A DNA stretch of 64,000 nucleotides from Alistipes muris (GTDB taxonomy: Bacteria > Bacteroidota > Bacteroidia > Bacteroidales > Rikenellaceae): positions 1 through 64,000 of the forward strand of contig NZ_CALPDD010000009.1 in the NCBI RefSeq assembly GCF_943193205.1, written 5' to 3'. Shown piece by piece: positions 8,751 to 16,735 of the stretch. Each line of letters begins with the position of its first letter. Position 1 is the first letter of the stretch. The position numbers and the translations under genes are program-made. The notes beneath the pieces were generated by a model. That model had not been told where the DNA came from and did no database searches. It saw only the letters and a list, made by a program, of their open reading frames with translations.

Positions 8751-11036
8751 TTAGAATCTGACGGTTACGTTGGCCAGTACGTGCAGCGGCGCCTGCGGGA
8801 AGTAGTAGGTCGCGTCGACCCGCCGGCCGTCCTCCATGTAGGAATAGCCGTAGCCGTTGCTTTCGTATTGTTGGTCGAAGAGGTTGTAGAGCATCACGCC
8901 GAAACGCACGCTTCGCATCTTGCCTGCGCGCAGGGTGTAGCCCAGATTCAGATTCGTGACGCAGTAGGCGTCCATCGAATGCACGTCGACTTGTTCGTTG
9001 GTGAAATATTGTTTGCTCACGTAGTTCGTGCGGAGCACGGCCTCGAATCCGCGCACATGGAAGTCCAGGAACGCCCCCGCAATCCAGTCGGGCGAGTAGG
9101 CCAGTCTCTTGGTCCCGAGGTCCTGCCCGTAGGTCGGGCTGCCGGCCATCCGGTCGATGTAGTGGCGGAGTTCGTTGCGGCTCCATGTGGCGTTGCCGCC
9201 CAGCGTCAGCCAGCGGGTCGCCTGCCAGGCGGCCGAGAGTTCCGCACCGTAGCGGTAGCTCTCCGGGATGTTGATGTTCAGCGCATCGCCGCCGTCGTTG
9301 ACCATGCCCGTGGGTACCAGCTGGTCCTTGTAGTCCATATAGTAGAGGTTCGCCCCCACGGTCAGGCGCGGCGCACGGTAGGTGTAGCCCAGTTCGTAGT
9401 CGCAGAGCAGTTCCGACGAGGGGTAGCCGCCGTCGTCCGAGAACATGTAGCGGTCGGTGAAGTCGTTGCGCGTCGGTTCTTTTTGCGCCACGGCGAACGA
9501 CGCGTAGAGCGTGTGGCGTCCGGCGAAACGGTAGCTCAGCCCCACGTGCGGGTTGACGAAGTGGTATTGCTTGTCGACGTCGATGGGCTGCATTTCAGAG
9601 GTGTTCCAGTCGTAGTTGTCGTTGGTGCCCCAAGCCTTGTAGCTCACATAGCGGTATTGCAGGTCGGCAAAAAGGTCCAGCCCCTCGGTCACCGTCCAGT
9701 TCGCACGGACAAAAAGATTGGCGTCGTGCTTGTCGACGTCGTTGTCGTACCAGCGGCCGCCGATTTCGGAGGGTTGCATGCCGTCGACCCAGTCGAGCGT
9801 GCCCCAGTGGGGACAGCTATAATAGCTGTACGAGCCGCCGAACGTCAGGGCCAGCCGCTGCGACGCGTAGTTGGCCGCCGCCTGCACGCCGCCCAGGTGG
9901 TTGCGCATGATTTTCCGGCGGATCAGGTCGGCCTGGTCCGGGCCTTCGAGGTTGTTGTAGCCTACGATCCATGCGTCGTCCTTGTATTGTTTGTAGAAGC
10001 CGTAGCCGTAGGTGTAGAAGCCCGTGGCGTTCATCGTCCACCTGTCGTTGAAGCGATGGCTGAACAGCAGCTGGTTGTTGATTTGCAGGTAGTTGTCGGT
10101 CTGGTCGGCATAGTAGTCCACATGTGTTCCGTCGGCCAGCACGAACGGCCCGTCGGAGGTGAGGTACTGGCCGCTGGTGTGGTAGCGGCGGCCGTAGAGG
10201 GCCATTTCTTCCTTGGTCGCGCCGTTGTAGGTCAGATAGGTTTTGGCCTTGCCGCCGAACGACACGAGCTTCAGCATCGTGCTGCCGCTGTAATATCCGG
10301 CCTGGAACATGTAGGACTTCAGGTCCGTCGAGCCGCGGTCGATGTAGCCGTCCGAGCCGATGTGGGTGAGCCGCGCGTCGAGCGCCCAATGGCCGCCCAG
10401 CAGACCCGAGGAGAGCTGCACCGCCTGTTTGTTGGTGTTGTAGGAGCCGTAGGAGAGCGCTGCCGTGCCGCCGAAGTCGGTCGAAAGCGCTTCGGTGGTC
10501 ATGTTGACGGCGCCGCCGAACGCTCCGGTGCCGTTGGTCGAAATGCCCGCGCCGCGCTGAATCTGCATGTCGCCCACGGACGAAACGAGGTCGGGCGTGT
10601 CGTACCAGTACATCGAATGCGAATCGGGGTTGTTCAGCGACACGCCGTTGATGGTGACGCTGAGCCGCTGGGCGTCCGTGCCGCGCAGGCGCACCGACGT
10701 GCCGCCGATGCCGATGCCCGTTTCGTTGGTGGCGATCACCGAGGGCGAGAGGGCCAGCAGCGACGGGATGTCGAAGCCGAAATTGTTGCGGGCGATTTCG
10801 TCCTGCGTCAGCTGCGAATAGGCCACGGGGGTCGATTCGGTGGCCCGTGTGGCCGTCACTTCGATTTCCTGCAAGCGGTACATGCGCAGCGAATCTTCCG
10901 GCCGTGCCGTGTCGGTGGACCGTTCTTCGCGGATTTCGCCGCCCGGCAGTTGTCCGGAGCGGTCCGATGCGCCGTTCATGGCGTTTGCTGTGCCGCACAA
11001 CGCAAGCACGGCGATGGGTAGTAGATACCTTTTCAT
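8751..11036 (-). CDS. TonB-dependent outer-membrane receptor, probably for thiamine
   Basis: This 761-residue outer-membrane receptor starts MKRYLLPIAVLALCGTANA, a signal peptide. The plug domain follows (EIEVTATRATESTP, then TSVRLRGTDAQRLSVTINGV and GTGAFGGAVNMTTE), then a 22-strand barrel ending in VTVRF with a terminal Phe. There is no N-terminal carboxypeptidase-like domain, so it is a classic vitamin or siderophore-type receptor rather than SusC. The TPP riboswitch in its leader and the downstream pnuC point to uptake of thiamine or a phosphorylated form across the outer membrane, powered by TonB-ExbBD. Confidence 0.93.
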   Translation of the reverse strand: MKRYLLPIAVLALCGTANAMNGASDRSGQLPGGEIREERSTDTARPEDSLRMYRLQEIEVTATRATESTPVAYSQLTQDEIARNNFGFDIPSLLALSPSVIATNETGIGIGGTSVRLRGTDAQRLSVTINGVSLNNPDSHSMYWYDTPDLVSSVGDMQIQRGAGISTNGTGAFGGAVNMTTEALSTDFGGTAALSYGSYNTNKQAVQLSSGLLGGHWALDARLTHIGSDGYIDRGSTDLKSYMFQAGYYSGSTMLKLVSFGGKAKTYLTYNGATKEEMALYGRRYHTSGQYLTSDGPFVLADGTHVDYYADQTDNYLQINNQLLFSHRFNDRWTMNATGFYTYGYGFYKQYKDDAWIVGYNNLEGPDQADLIRRKIMRNHLGGVQAAANYASQRLALTFGGSYSYYSCPHWGTLDWVDGMQPSEIGGRWYDNDVDKHDANLFVRANWTVTEGLDLFADLQYRYVSYKAWGTNDNYDWNTSEMQPIDVDKQYHFVNPHVGLSYRFAGRHTLYASFAVAQKEPTRNDFTDRYMFSDDGGYPSSELLCDYELGYTYRAPRLTVGANLYYMDYKDQLVPTGMVNDGGDALNINIPESYRYGAELSAAWQATRWLTLGGNATWSRNELRHYIDRMAGSPTYGQDLGTKRLAYSPDWIAGAFLDFHVRGFEAVLRTNYVSKQYFTNEQVDVHSMDAYCVTNLNLGYTLRAGKMRSVRFGVMLYNLFDQQYESNGYGYSYMEDGRRVDATYYFPQAPLHVLANVTVRF

Positions 11037-11067
11037 GTTGAACCTTTTTAGAAAGTTAACGAACAGA

Positions 11068-11167
11068 AAAGGGGTATGCGGTGTTGATTACGCTTTGTCC
11101 CGGTCTCGGCATTACCCGTATCCGGTTCTATGGGTATAATCTCAGCCTGATAGTAAGGCACCCCTTT
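11068..11167 (-). ncRNA. TPP riboswitch (THI element)
   Basis: On the minus strand the leader of the TonB receptor holds the conserved thiamine pyrophosphate aptamer parts in order: a P1 strand AAAGGGGT, the CTGAGA box (in CAGGCTGAGATTATACCC), GAACCGGATACGGGTAATGCC, and the closing P1 strand ACCCCTTT. Eight base pairs close P1. It lies between the -7 motif at 11181-11188 and the receptor ATG at 11036. High thiamine pyrophosphate should reduce expression of the receptor-pnuC operon; the short distance to the start codon (31 nt) suggests control of translation start, which is inference. Confidence 0.95.
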
Positions 11168-11180
11168 GGATTGTCGGGTG

Positions 11181-11188
11181 CAAAGGTA
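11181..11188 (-). promoter_or_regulatory. -7 promoter motif for the thiamine operon
   Basis: TACCTTTG on the minus strand, placed 13 bp upstream of the riboswitch aptamer, so the transcript would start just before it. Confidence 0.65.
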
Positions 11189-11257
11189 GAATTAAAAATC
11201 AAGAATTAAAAATCAAGAAGGATGTTTTCTTCCGAGCCGCCGCCCCGGTAATTCCGT

Positions 11258-11275
11258 TGCTAAAACGTTTTAGCA
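11258..11275. promoter_or_regulatory. 18-bp palindrome, copy 1 (LacI-family-like operator)
   Basis: TGCTAAAACGTTTTAGCA is a perfect 18-bp palindrome with a central AAACGTTT, as in GalR/PurR/LacI-type operators. It lies 82 bp beyond the xylE stop and upstream of the thiamine operon promoter. Near-identical copies are at 16660-16677 and 19367-19384. Confidence 0.5.
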
Positions 11276-11301
11276 GTCAGTGAACGTTCGCTGCCGAAAA
11301 A

Positions 11302-11333
11302 AAACATTCCGGAGCCGCCGCCCCGGAATGTTT
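11302..11333 (-). terminator. Intrinsic terminator of the xylose operon
   Basis: An 11-bp perfect stem (11302-11312 with 11323-11333) followed on the minus strand by a run of eight T. It lies 24 bp after the xylE stop codon. Confidence 0.9.
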
Positions 11334-11357
11334 GTCAGTTGCAAGTATGCGGAGGAA

Positions 11358-12773
11358 TCATTTCTTCCACAGCCGCGACATCTCCTCCAGCGTCTTGCCT
11401 TTGGTTTCGGGCACCCAGCGCCATACGAACAGCGCCGAGAGCAGCGACATCAGGGCATAGATGCAGTAGGTGCCGCCCACGCTCCACGCGCTCAGCGTCG
11501 GGAATGTCGCCGAAACGAGGAAGTTGGAGATCCATTGTGCCGCCACAGCGATGGCCACGGCCTGCGAGCGGATGGTGTTGGGGAAGATTTCGGCAATCAG
11601 CACCCAGCAGATCGGGCCCCACGACATCATGAACGACGCCGTGTAGATGATGATGAAGACCAGCGCCGCCGTGCCTATCGAGTCGGTGAACGAGAGCGCC
11701 GCCAGCGCGGCCATGCCTATCATCATGCCCGCCGAGCCGATGATAAGCAGCGGTTTGCGCCCCATCTTGTCGACCGTGAAGATGGCCACGACCGTGAAAA
11801 TGATGTTCACGACGCCCATCACGACCGTCTGAATCATCGACGTGTCGCCCGACGCACCCATGTTCTCGAAGATGCGCGGTGCATAGTAGAGTACGACGTT
11901 GATGCCCACGGCCTGCTGGAAGAACGACAGCAGAATGCCGATTACGACCACCGCAACGCCATAGGCGAAGATGTGTTCGCGTTTTTCGTGGACCGTCGCC
12001 TTGATTTCGTCCAGAATCGAGCGGGCTTCGGCCGCGCCGTTGATATGGGCCAGAATCGAGTAGGCTTTTTCGTCACGGCCGCGGAGCGCCAGGAAGCGCG
12101 GGGTCTCGGGGATGAAAAGCACCAGCAGGCCGAACAGCCCGGCCGGGAACGCTTCGCTCACGAACATGCGGCGCCAGCCGATGGCGTCCATCGCCGTCTG
12201 GATGGCTTCGGCCGTCTCGCCCAGCGAGTTGCGGATGAGGTAGTTGACGAAGTAGACCACCAGCATGCCGAAGATGATGGCGAACTGGTTGCACGAAACG
12301 AGCGTGCCGCGGATTCGGGCGGGCGATATTTCGGCGATGTACATCGGGCAGACGGCCGAGGCCAGTCCGACGCCCACGCCGCCCAGGATGCGGTAGAAGT
12401 TGAAGACCACCAGCAGCGTTTTCGACGCTTCGCCGTAGGGCAGTATCCCGCTTTCGGGCCACCACGAGCCGAGAGCCGAAATGAAGAACAGAATCGCCGC
12501 TGTCAGCAGCGAGCGTTTGCGGCCGAAGCGCGAGGCCAGCAGGCCTGAAATCGCGCCGCCGATGACGCAGCCCAGCAGGGCGCTCGACGCCGTCAATCCG
12601 TGCCAGCCCGCGGTGTAGAGCTCGCCCAGACCGCTGAGGAAGAAGTTTTCGAGGGCTTTTTCGGCGCCCGACACCACGGCGGTGTCGTAGCCGAAGAGCA
12701 GTCCGCCGATGATCGCCACCAGTACGATGGAGAGCAGGTACGTGCGGCTGCCGTGTTCTGTGTTTGAAGTCAT
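11358..12773 (-). CDS. xylE: D-xylose:H+ symporter (MFS sugar porter)
   Basis: This 471-residue inner-membrane protein belongs to the XylE/GLUT sugar-porter family. It has GGLLFGYDTAVVSGAE in helix 1, the loop motifs GRKRSLL and DKMGRKPLL, PESPRFL-like PETPRFLALRG after helix 6, QQAVGINVVLYYAPRIFENMG in helix 7, and the C-terminal PETKGKTLEEM. All match proton-coupled xylose porters of Bacteroidota. It is the last gene of the regulator-xylB-xylA-xylE run, 70 bp after xylA, and is followed by a strong terminator. Xylose specificity is inferred from the operon. Confidence 0.94.
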   Translation of the reverse strand: MTSNTEHGSRTYLLSIVLVAIIGGLLFGYDTAVVSGAEKALENFFLSGLGELYTAGWHGLTASSALLGCVIGGAISGLLASRFGRKRSLLTAAILFFISALGSWWPESGILPYGEASKTLLVVFNFYRILGGVGVGLASAVCPMYIAEISPARIRGTLVSCNQFAIIFGMLVVYFVNYLIRNSLGETAEAIQTAMDAIGWRRMFVSEAFPAGLFGLLVLFIPETPRFLALRGRDEKAYSILAHINGAAEARSILDEIKATVHEKREHIFAYGVAVVVIGILLSFFQQAVGINVVLYYAPRIFENMGASGDTSMIQTVVMGVVNIIFTVVAIFTVDKMGRKPLLIIGSAGMMIGMAALAALSFTDSIGTAALVFIIIYTASFMMSWGPICWVLIAEIFPNTIRSQAVAIAVAAQWISNFLVSATFPTLSAWSVGGTYCIYALMSLLSALFVWRWVPETKGKTLEEMSRLWKK

Positions 12774-12843
12774 TGGTTTCGAGGTTGGTGTATGAAAATG
12801 CCGGCCGACGGCGGTGAGCCGTCGGCCGACACGGGATTCCGGT

Positions 12844-14154
12844 TTAGATGTACATGTTCAGGATGGCTTCGTAGAGTTCCTGCTTGCCGCTGTGCTGGGC
12901 GGGTTCGTGGGTGCGTGCGTATTCGGCCGCCTGTTCGAGCGTCAGTTTGCCCTCCTCGAACGCCTTGCCCTCGCCCTTGTCGTAGGAGGCGTAGCGTTCG
13001 GCGAGCATCTTTTCGTAGGGCGAGTTCTCCAGCAGGTCGGCTGCGATGAGCAGCGCCCGGGCCATCACGTCCATCGCGGCGATGTGGGCGATGAAGAGGT
13101 CTTCGGGGTCGGTCGAGTTGCGGCGCGTCTTGGCGTCGAAGTTCGTGCCGCCGCCTTGCAGACCGCCGCCGCGCACGATGACCATCATGGCCTGCACCAT
13201 TTCGTAGAGGTCGATGGGGAACTGGTCGGTGTCCCAGCCGTTCTGGTAGTCGCCGCGGTTGGCGTCGATCGAGCCCAGCATGCCCGCGTCGACGGCGCAT
13301 TGCAGTTCGTGCTCGAAGGTGTGGCCCGCCAGCGTCGCGTGGTTGACCTCGATGTTGACCTTGAAATCCTTGTCCAGGCCGTGGGCGCGCAAGAAGCCGA
13401 TGACCGTCTCGGTGTCGACGTCGTATTGGTGCTTCATGGGCTCCATGGGTTTGGGTTCGATCAGGAAGTTGCCCTTGAAGCCTTTCGAGCGGGCATAGTC
13501 GCGGGCCATCGTCAGCATCCGGGCCATGTGTTCCTTTTCGCGCTTCATGTCGGTGTTGAGCAGCGACATGTAGCCCTCGCGGCCGCCCCAGAAGACGTAG
13601 TTTTCGCCGCCCAATTCGATGGTCGCGTCGATGGCGTTCTTGATTTGCAGCATCGCGCGGGCCGCCGTGTCGAAGTCGGGGTTGGTCGAAGCGCCGTTCA
13701 TGTAGCGGGCGTTCGAGAAGACGTTGGCCGTGCCCCACAGCAGTTTGATGCCCGTCTCGGCCTGCTTTTGCTTGGCGTAGGCTACGATTTCGCGCAGGTT
13801 GGCCTCGTACTTCGCGGGGTCGGGGTCTTCGTCCACCAGGTCCACGTCATGGAAGCAGTAGTATTCGATGCCCATCTTCTGCATGAACTCGAATCCGGCG
13901 TCCATCTTGGCCTTGGCGCGTTCGATGGGGCAGGCCGCTTCGTTCCACGCGAACTGCTTCGTGCCGCCGCCGAACTGGTCGGCGCCTTCGGCGCAGAGGG
14001 TGTGCCACCACGCCATCGAGAAGCGCAGCCAGTCCTTCATCTTGCGTCCCTTGACCACGCGTTCGGGTTCATAGTAGCGGAATGCCATCGGGTTCTTCGA
14101 GGACGTGCCCTCGAAAGCGATTTTGCCCACGGTGGGGAAATACTGTTTTGCCAT
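12844..14154 (-). CDS. xylA: Xylose isomerase
   Basis: This 436-residue enzyme interconverts D-xylose and D-xylulose in the cytosol, with divalent metals. Active-site stretches are intact: [12 protein letters not shown] (catalytic His and its Asp partner), [31 protein letters not shown] (metal-binding Glu), [17 protein letters not shown] and GSIDANRGD. Length matches the class II isomerases of Bacteroidota. It follows xylB by 73 bp on the minus strand. No frameshift or missing residue is seen. Confidence 0.97.
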   Translation of the reverse strand: MAKQYFPTVGKIAFEGTSSKNPMAFRYYEPERVVKGRKMKDWLRFSMAWWHTLCAEGADQFGGGTKQFAWNEAACPIERAKAKMDAGFEFMQKMGIEYYCFHDVDLVDEDPDPAKYEANLREIVAYAKQKQAETGIKLLWGTANVFSNARYMNGASTNPDFDTAARAMLQIKNAIDATIELGGENYVFWGGREGYMSLLNTDMKREKEHMARMLTMARDYARSKGFKGNFLIEPKPMEPMKHQYDVDTETVIGFLRAHGLDKDFKVNIEVNHATLAGHTFEHELQCAVDAGMLGSIDANRGDYQNGWDTDQFPIDLYEMVQAMMVIVRGGGLQGGGTNFDAKTRRNSTDPEDLFIAHIAAMDVMARALLIAADLLENSPYEKMLAERYASYDKGEGKAFEEGKLTLEQAAEYARTHEPAQHSGKQELYEAILNMYI

Positions 14155-14200
14155 AGTCGTAAAAGTTTTTGTGTTGTTTTATTGCGTATTTGTCCTTGAT

Positions 14201-14232
14201 TGTGAATTCTTAATTATGAATTGTGAATTATG
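14201..14232. repeat. AT-rich simple repeat in the xylA-xylB gap
   Basis: Repeated units related to GTGAATTATGAATT fill part of the gap and reach into the last codons of xylB. They resemble other short intergenic AT repeats of the window. Confidence 0.4.
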
Positions 14233-15712
14233 AAAGTCGCCTTTCGAGCGCTTGTTTCCAGCGTTCGTAGCTTGCTTCCAGCGCTTCGCGGTCGGCAGCT
14301 TCGGGTTCGATGACTTCCAGTCGCTTGAGCGACGCGAAGGCTTCTTCGCGCGATTTGTAGAGCCCGGCGCCCAGGGCCGCTCCGCGGGCCGCGCCCAAGG
14401 CTCCGTCGGTGTCGAACAGTTCGATGCGCGCGCCCGTCAGCGTCGCCAGCGTCCGGCGGAACAGCGGCGAGAGGAACAGGTTGGCCCGTCCGGCGCGGAT
14501 GACGTCGGGCCGCAGGCCCAGCGAACGCATGATGTCGATGCCGTAGCGGAACGAGCAGGCGATTCCCTCCTGGGCCGCACGCAGCAGGTGGGCCGTCGTG
14601 TGGCGGTTGAGGTCGATGCCCTCGATGGCCGTGCCCGTGCAGCGGTTTTCCAGCATCCGTTCCGCGCCGTTGCCGAACGGCAGCATCAGCAGTCCGTCGC
14701 AGCCCGCCGGGGCTTGTTCGGCCAGCGAGTTCATTTCTGCGTAGCCTATCTTTTCCTGGGCGATGTGGCGGCGTACCCACGAGTTGAGGATACCCGTGCC
14801 GTTGATGCACAGCAAAATGCCGTAGCGGGGATTGGCCGCCGTGTGGTTCACGTGGACGAAGGTGTTCACGCGCGATTTCGGGTCGGCTTTCGGGGTGTCG
14901 ACCACGCCGTAGACCACGCCGCTCGTGCCGCCCGTCGCTGCGATTTCGCCGGCTTCCATGACGTTGAGCGAAAACGCGTTGTTGGGTTGGTCGCCCGCGC
15001 GGTAGCTTATCGGCGTTCCGGCCGGAATGCCCAGCGCTGCTTCCGTCGCCTGGTCGGTGCGGGCGCCGATGCCTATCGAGAGGCCCGCGTCGGGAATCAT
15101 CGTGCGGGGGATGCCGTAGTAGTCGGCCACGAAGTCGGCGCGGCGTTCCTCCTTGAAGTCCCAGAGTATCTGTTCCGAAAGTCCGCTTTCGGTGGTGCCG
15201 ATTTCGCCCGAAAGACGATAGGCGATGTAGTCGCCCGGGAGCATGAAGCGGTCGATGCGGCCGAAAAGCTCCGGTTCGTTGCGCTTGACCCACGCCAGTT
15301 TCGATGCCGTGAAGTTGCCCGGCGAGTTGAGCGCATGCGAAAGGCAGTAGTCGCGGCCGATCCCCTCCAGCGCTTCGGCGCCGATTTCCACGGCCCGCGA
15401 ATCGCACCAGATGATGGCCTTGCGCAGCGGCCGGCCCGCCTTGTCGAGACACACGAGCCCGTGCATCTGGTAGGTGATGCCGATGGCGCGGACGTCGCTC
15501 ATAGGGTATTGGGCGGCTATCTGGCGGATTCCTTCCGTGGCGTAGCGCCACCACATTTCGGGGTCCTGCTCGGCCCAGCCCGACCGCAGCGCGTCGATGG
15601 GCATCTCCTGCGAGGGATTGGTCGACGAGGCGACGCAGCGCCCGGTTTCGACGTCCAAAAGCGAGACCTTGACCGACGAGGAACCGATGTCTATGCCTAA
15701 AGTAGTTTTCAT
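14228..15712 (-). CDS. xylB: Xylulokinase (FGGY family)
   Basis: From the ATG at 15712 the product has 494 residues. It phosphorylates D-xylulose to xylulose 5-phosphate with ATP. FGGY kinase features are visible: the N-terminal phosphate loop LGIDIGSSSVKVSLLD, the substrate loop YQMHGLVCLDKAG, CDSRA, AGDQPNNA, GGTSGVVYG and the C-terminal GAARGAALGAGL. The frame is open far upstream into the regulator gene, but that part reads another frame of the regulator, so the start is placed at MKTTLGID. It starts 17 bp after the regulator stop. Confidence 0.96.
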   Translation of the reverse strand: MKTTLGIDIGSSSVKVSLLDVETGRCVASSTNPSQEMPIDALRSGWAEQDPEMWWRYATEGIRQIAAQYPMSDVRAIGITYQMHGLVCLDKAGRPLRKAIIWCDSRAVEIGAEALEGIGRDYCLSHALNSPGNFTASKLAWVKRNEPELFGRIDRFMLPGDYIAYRLSGEIGTTESGLSEQILWDFKEERRADFVADYYGIPRTMIPDAGLSIGIGARTDQATEAALGIPAGTPISYRAGDQPNNAFSLNVMEAGEIAATGGTSGVVYGVVDTPKADPKSRVNTFVHVNHTAANPRYGILLCINGTGILNSWVRRHIAQEKIGYAEMNSLAEQAPAGCDGLLMLPFGNGAERMLENRCTGTAIEGIDLNRHTTAHLLRAAQEGIACSFRYGIDIMRSLGLRPDVIRAGRANLFLSPLFRRTLATLTGARIELFDTDGALGAARGAALGAGLYKSREEAFASLKRLEVIEPEAADREALEASYERWKQALERRLS

Positions 15713-15729
15713 GGATATATGGGTGTTTT

Positions 15730-16476
15730 TCAGTATCGCCAGTTGTTCAGAAAGCCCAGCCGCATCTTCTCCTTCTGGGCCTTGCGGTAGGCCGCCTTGT
15801 CGAACGTGTAGTAGCGTGCGGGCTTGTGGGCCACGCCCTGCTCGCGTTCGTCGGTCAGCGTCAGGAAGCCCGACGCCAGCATCTTCTTGCGGAAGTTGCG
15901 GTTGTCGATTTCGATGCCCAGCACGGCCGAATAGAGGTTCTGCAACTCGCGGATGGTGAACTTGCGGGGCAGGAGCTCGAACGCCACGGGCGACTGCTGC
16001 ATGTCGCGGCACAGGTACCAGAGCGCCGACGAAAGAATCTGCTTGTGGTCCATGGCCAGCCGCTGGATGGATTCGACTTCGACCCATTGGGCCCGCTTCT
16101 CGGTCGTGTAGGCGACCACCCGGCGGTCGAGCTTGACCAGCGCATAGTAGCCCACCGTCACCACGCGTTCGGTGTTGATGCCGTGGCTGCGGTTGATCCA
16201 CTCCAGTTCCTTGCCCGTCACGCGGGCGGGATCGGAGAAGATTTCCATCTGCTTGAGGTAGATTTCCCGCAGTCCCGTCGCTTCGGCCAGCACCCGGCTG
16301 GCGGCCGCGGGGAGCGTCTCGTTTTCCAGAATCATGGCGCCCGGCAGCTTGAGCCGGTCCAGATGGGTCCCGGGGTCGTAGTCGCGGCGCTCCACGAGCA
16401 GGACTTTGAGCAGCCGGCCGTCGAAGCCGAATACGGCGCAGTCGACCGAAAGCGATTGGTTCATCTGAACGGACAT
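15730..16476 (-). CDS. xylR: Nudix-related transcriptional regulator of xylose use (NrtR/AraR-like)
   Basis: This 248-residue protein has an N-terminal Nudix-like domain (SVDCAVFGFDGRLLKVLLVERR, LPGAMILENETL) whose Nudix box is degenerate: SRVLAEATGL lacks the usual pair of catalytic Glu. The C-terminal third (FTIRELQNLYSAVLG, FRKKMLASGFLTLTDE) is a winged helix-turn-helix. Such inactive Nudix proteins act as sugar-responsive regulators in Bacteroidota, and the same gene order with xylB, xylA and xylE is known in Bacteroides. It probably binds the repeats at 16544-16564 and 16610-16630 and responds to xylose or a derivative; the ligand is inferred. Confidence 0.85.
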   Translation of the reverse strand: MSVQMNQSLSVDCAVFGFDGRLLKVLLVERRDYDPGTHLDRLKLPGAMILENETLPAAASRVLAEATGLREIYLKQMEIFSDPARVTGKELEWINRSHGINTERVVTVGYYALVKLDRRVVAYTTEKRAQWVEVESIQRLAMDHKQILSSALWYLCRDMQQSPVAFELLPRKFTIRELQNLYSAVLGIEIDNRNFRKKMLASGFLTLTDEREQGVAHKPARYYTFDKAAYRKAQKEKMRLGFLNNWRY

Positions 16477-16509
16477 GGCGGGGCGGTTAGGGTGGTGTGG
16501 TTGCGATTG

Positions 16510-16517
16510 TAAAATTA
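16510..16517 (-). promoter_or_regulatory. Possible -7 motif of the xylose operon
   Basis: TAATTTTA on the minus strand, one base off TAnnTTTG, 33 bp upstream of the regulator ATG and just downstream of the proposed operators. Confidence 0.35.
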
Positions 16518-16543
16518 GGTATTATTCCGCGCAATGGCAATTG

Positions 16544-16564
16544 TTAGTGTCGGTTTTACGCTAA
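16544..16564. promoter_or_regulatory. Candidate xylose-regulator operator A
   Basis: A 21-bp imperfect inverted repeat with half-sites TTAGTGT and ACGCTAA (reverse complement TTAGCGT) separated by 7 bp. It is placed just upstream of the proposed -7 motif. A second copy with the same half-site lies at 16610-16630. Confidence 0.5.
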
Positions 16565-16609
16565 GTCTCCGCCGCTTCGCCTTTACACCTCTTTGCGGGC
16601 TCGCTTTTC

Positions 16610-16630
16610 ATAGGGTCTGTTTTACGCTAA
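16610..16630. promoter_or_regulatory. Candidate xylose-regulator operator B
   Basis: It shares GTTTTACGCTAA with operator A and has a weaker left half-site ATAGGGT at the same 7-bp spacing. The two sites are 66 bp apart, centre to centre. Confidence 0.45.
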
Positions 16631-16659
16631 CTATTCCTCGGGATGAAAAACGAACGGCG

Positions 16660-16677
16660 TGTTAAAACGTTTTAGCA
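16660..16677. promoter_or_regulatory. 18-bp palindrome, copy 2
   Basis: TGTTAAAACGTTTTAGCA matches copy 1 at 17 of 18 positions. It lies 59 bp beyond the galM stop and upstream of the xylose regulator, so copies 1 and 2 bracket the xylose operon. Confidence 0.5.
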
Positions 16678-16706
16678 GAAGAGCCGGACGGGGAGCGGCG
16701 CAACAA

Positions 16707-16732
16707 AAAAGAGAACCCGGGGGCTCTCTTTT
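16707..16732 (-). terminator. Intrinsic terminator after galM
   Basis: A stem of about 12 bp (AAAAGAG outer arm, GC inner part) ends 3 bp beyond the galM stop and is followed on the minus strand by a T run. Confidence 0.75.
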
Positions 16733-16735
16733 CGC

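Noticed and set aside
8178..11021. A 947-codon plus-strand open frame opposite the TonB receptor and pnuC
   Set aside because: The minus-strand genes match known families over their full length; this frame is rich in His, Arg and Val with no domain, a typical antisense shadow.
15713..16201. Extended N-terminus of xylB reaching into the regulator gene
   Set aside because: The extra residues are a different reading frame of the Nudix-type regulator, and the FGGY N-terminus begins exactly at the ATG at 15712.
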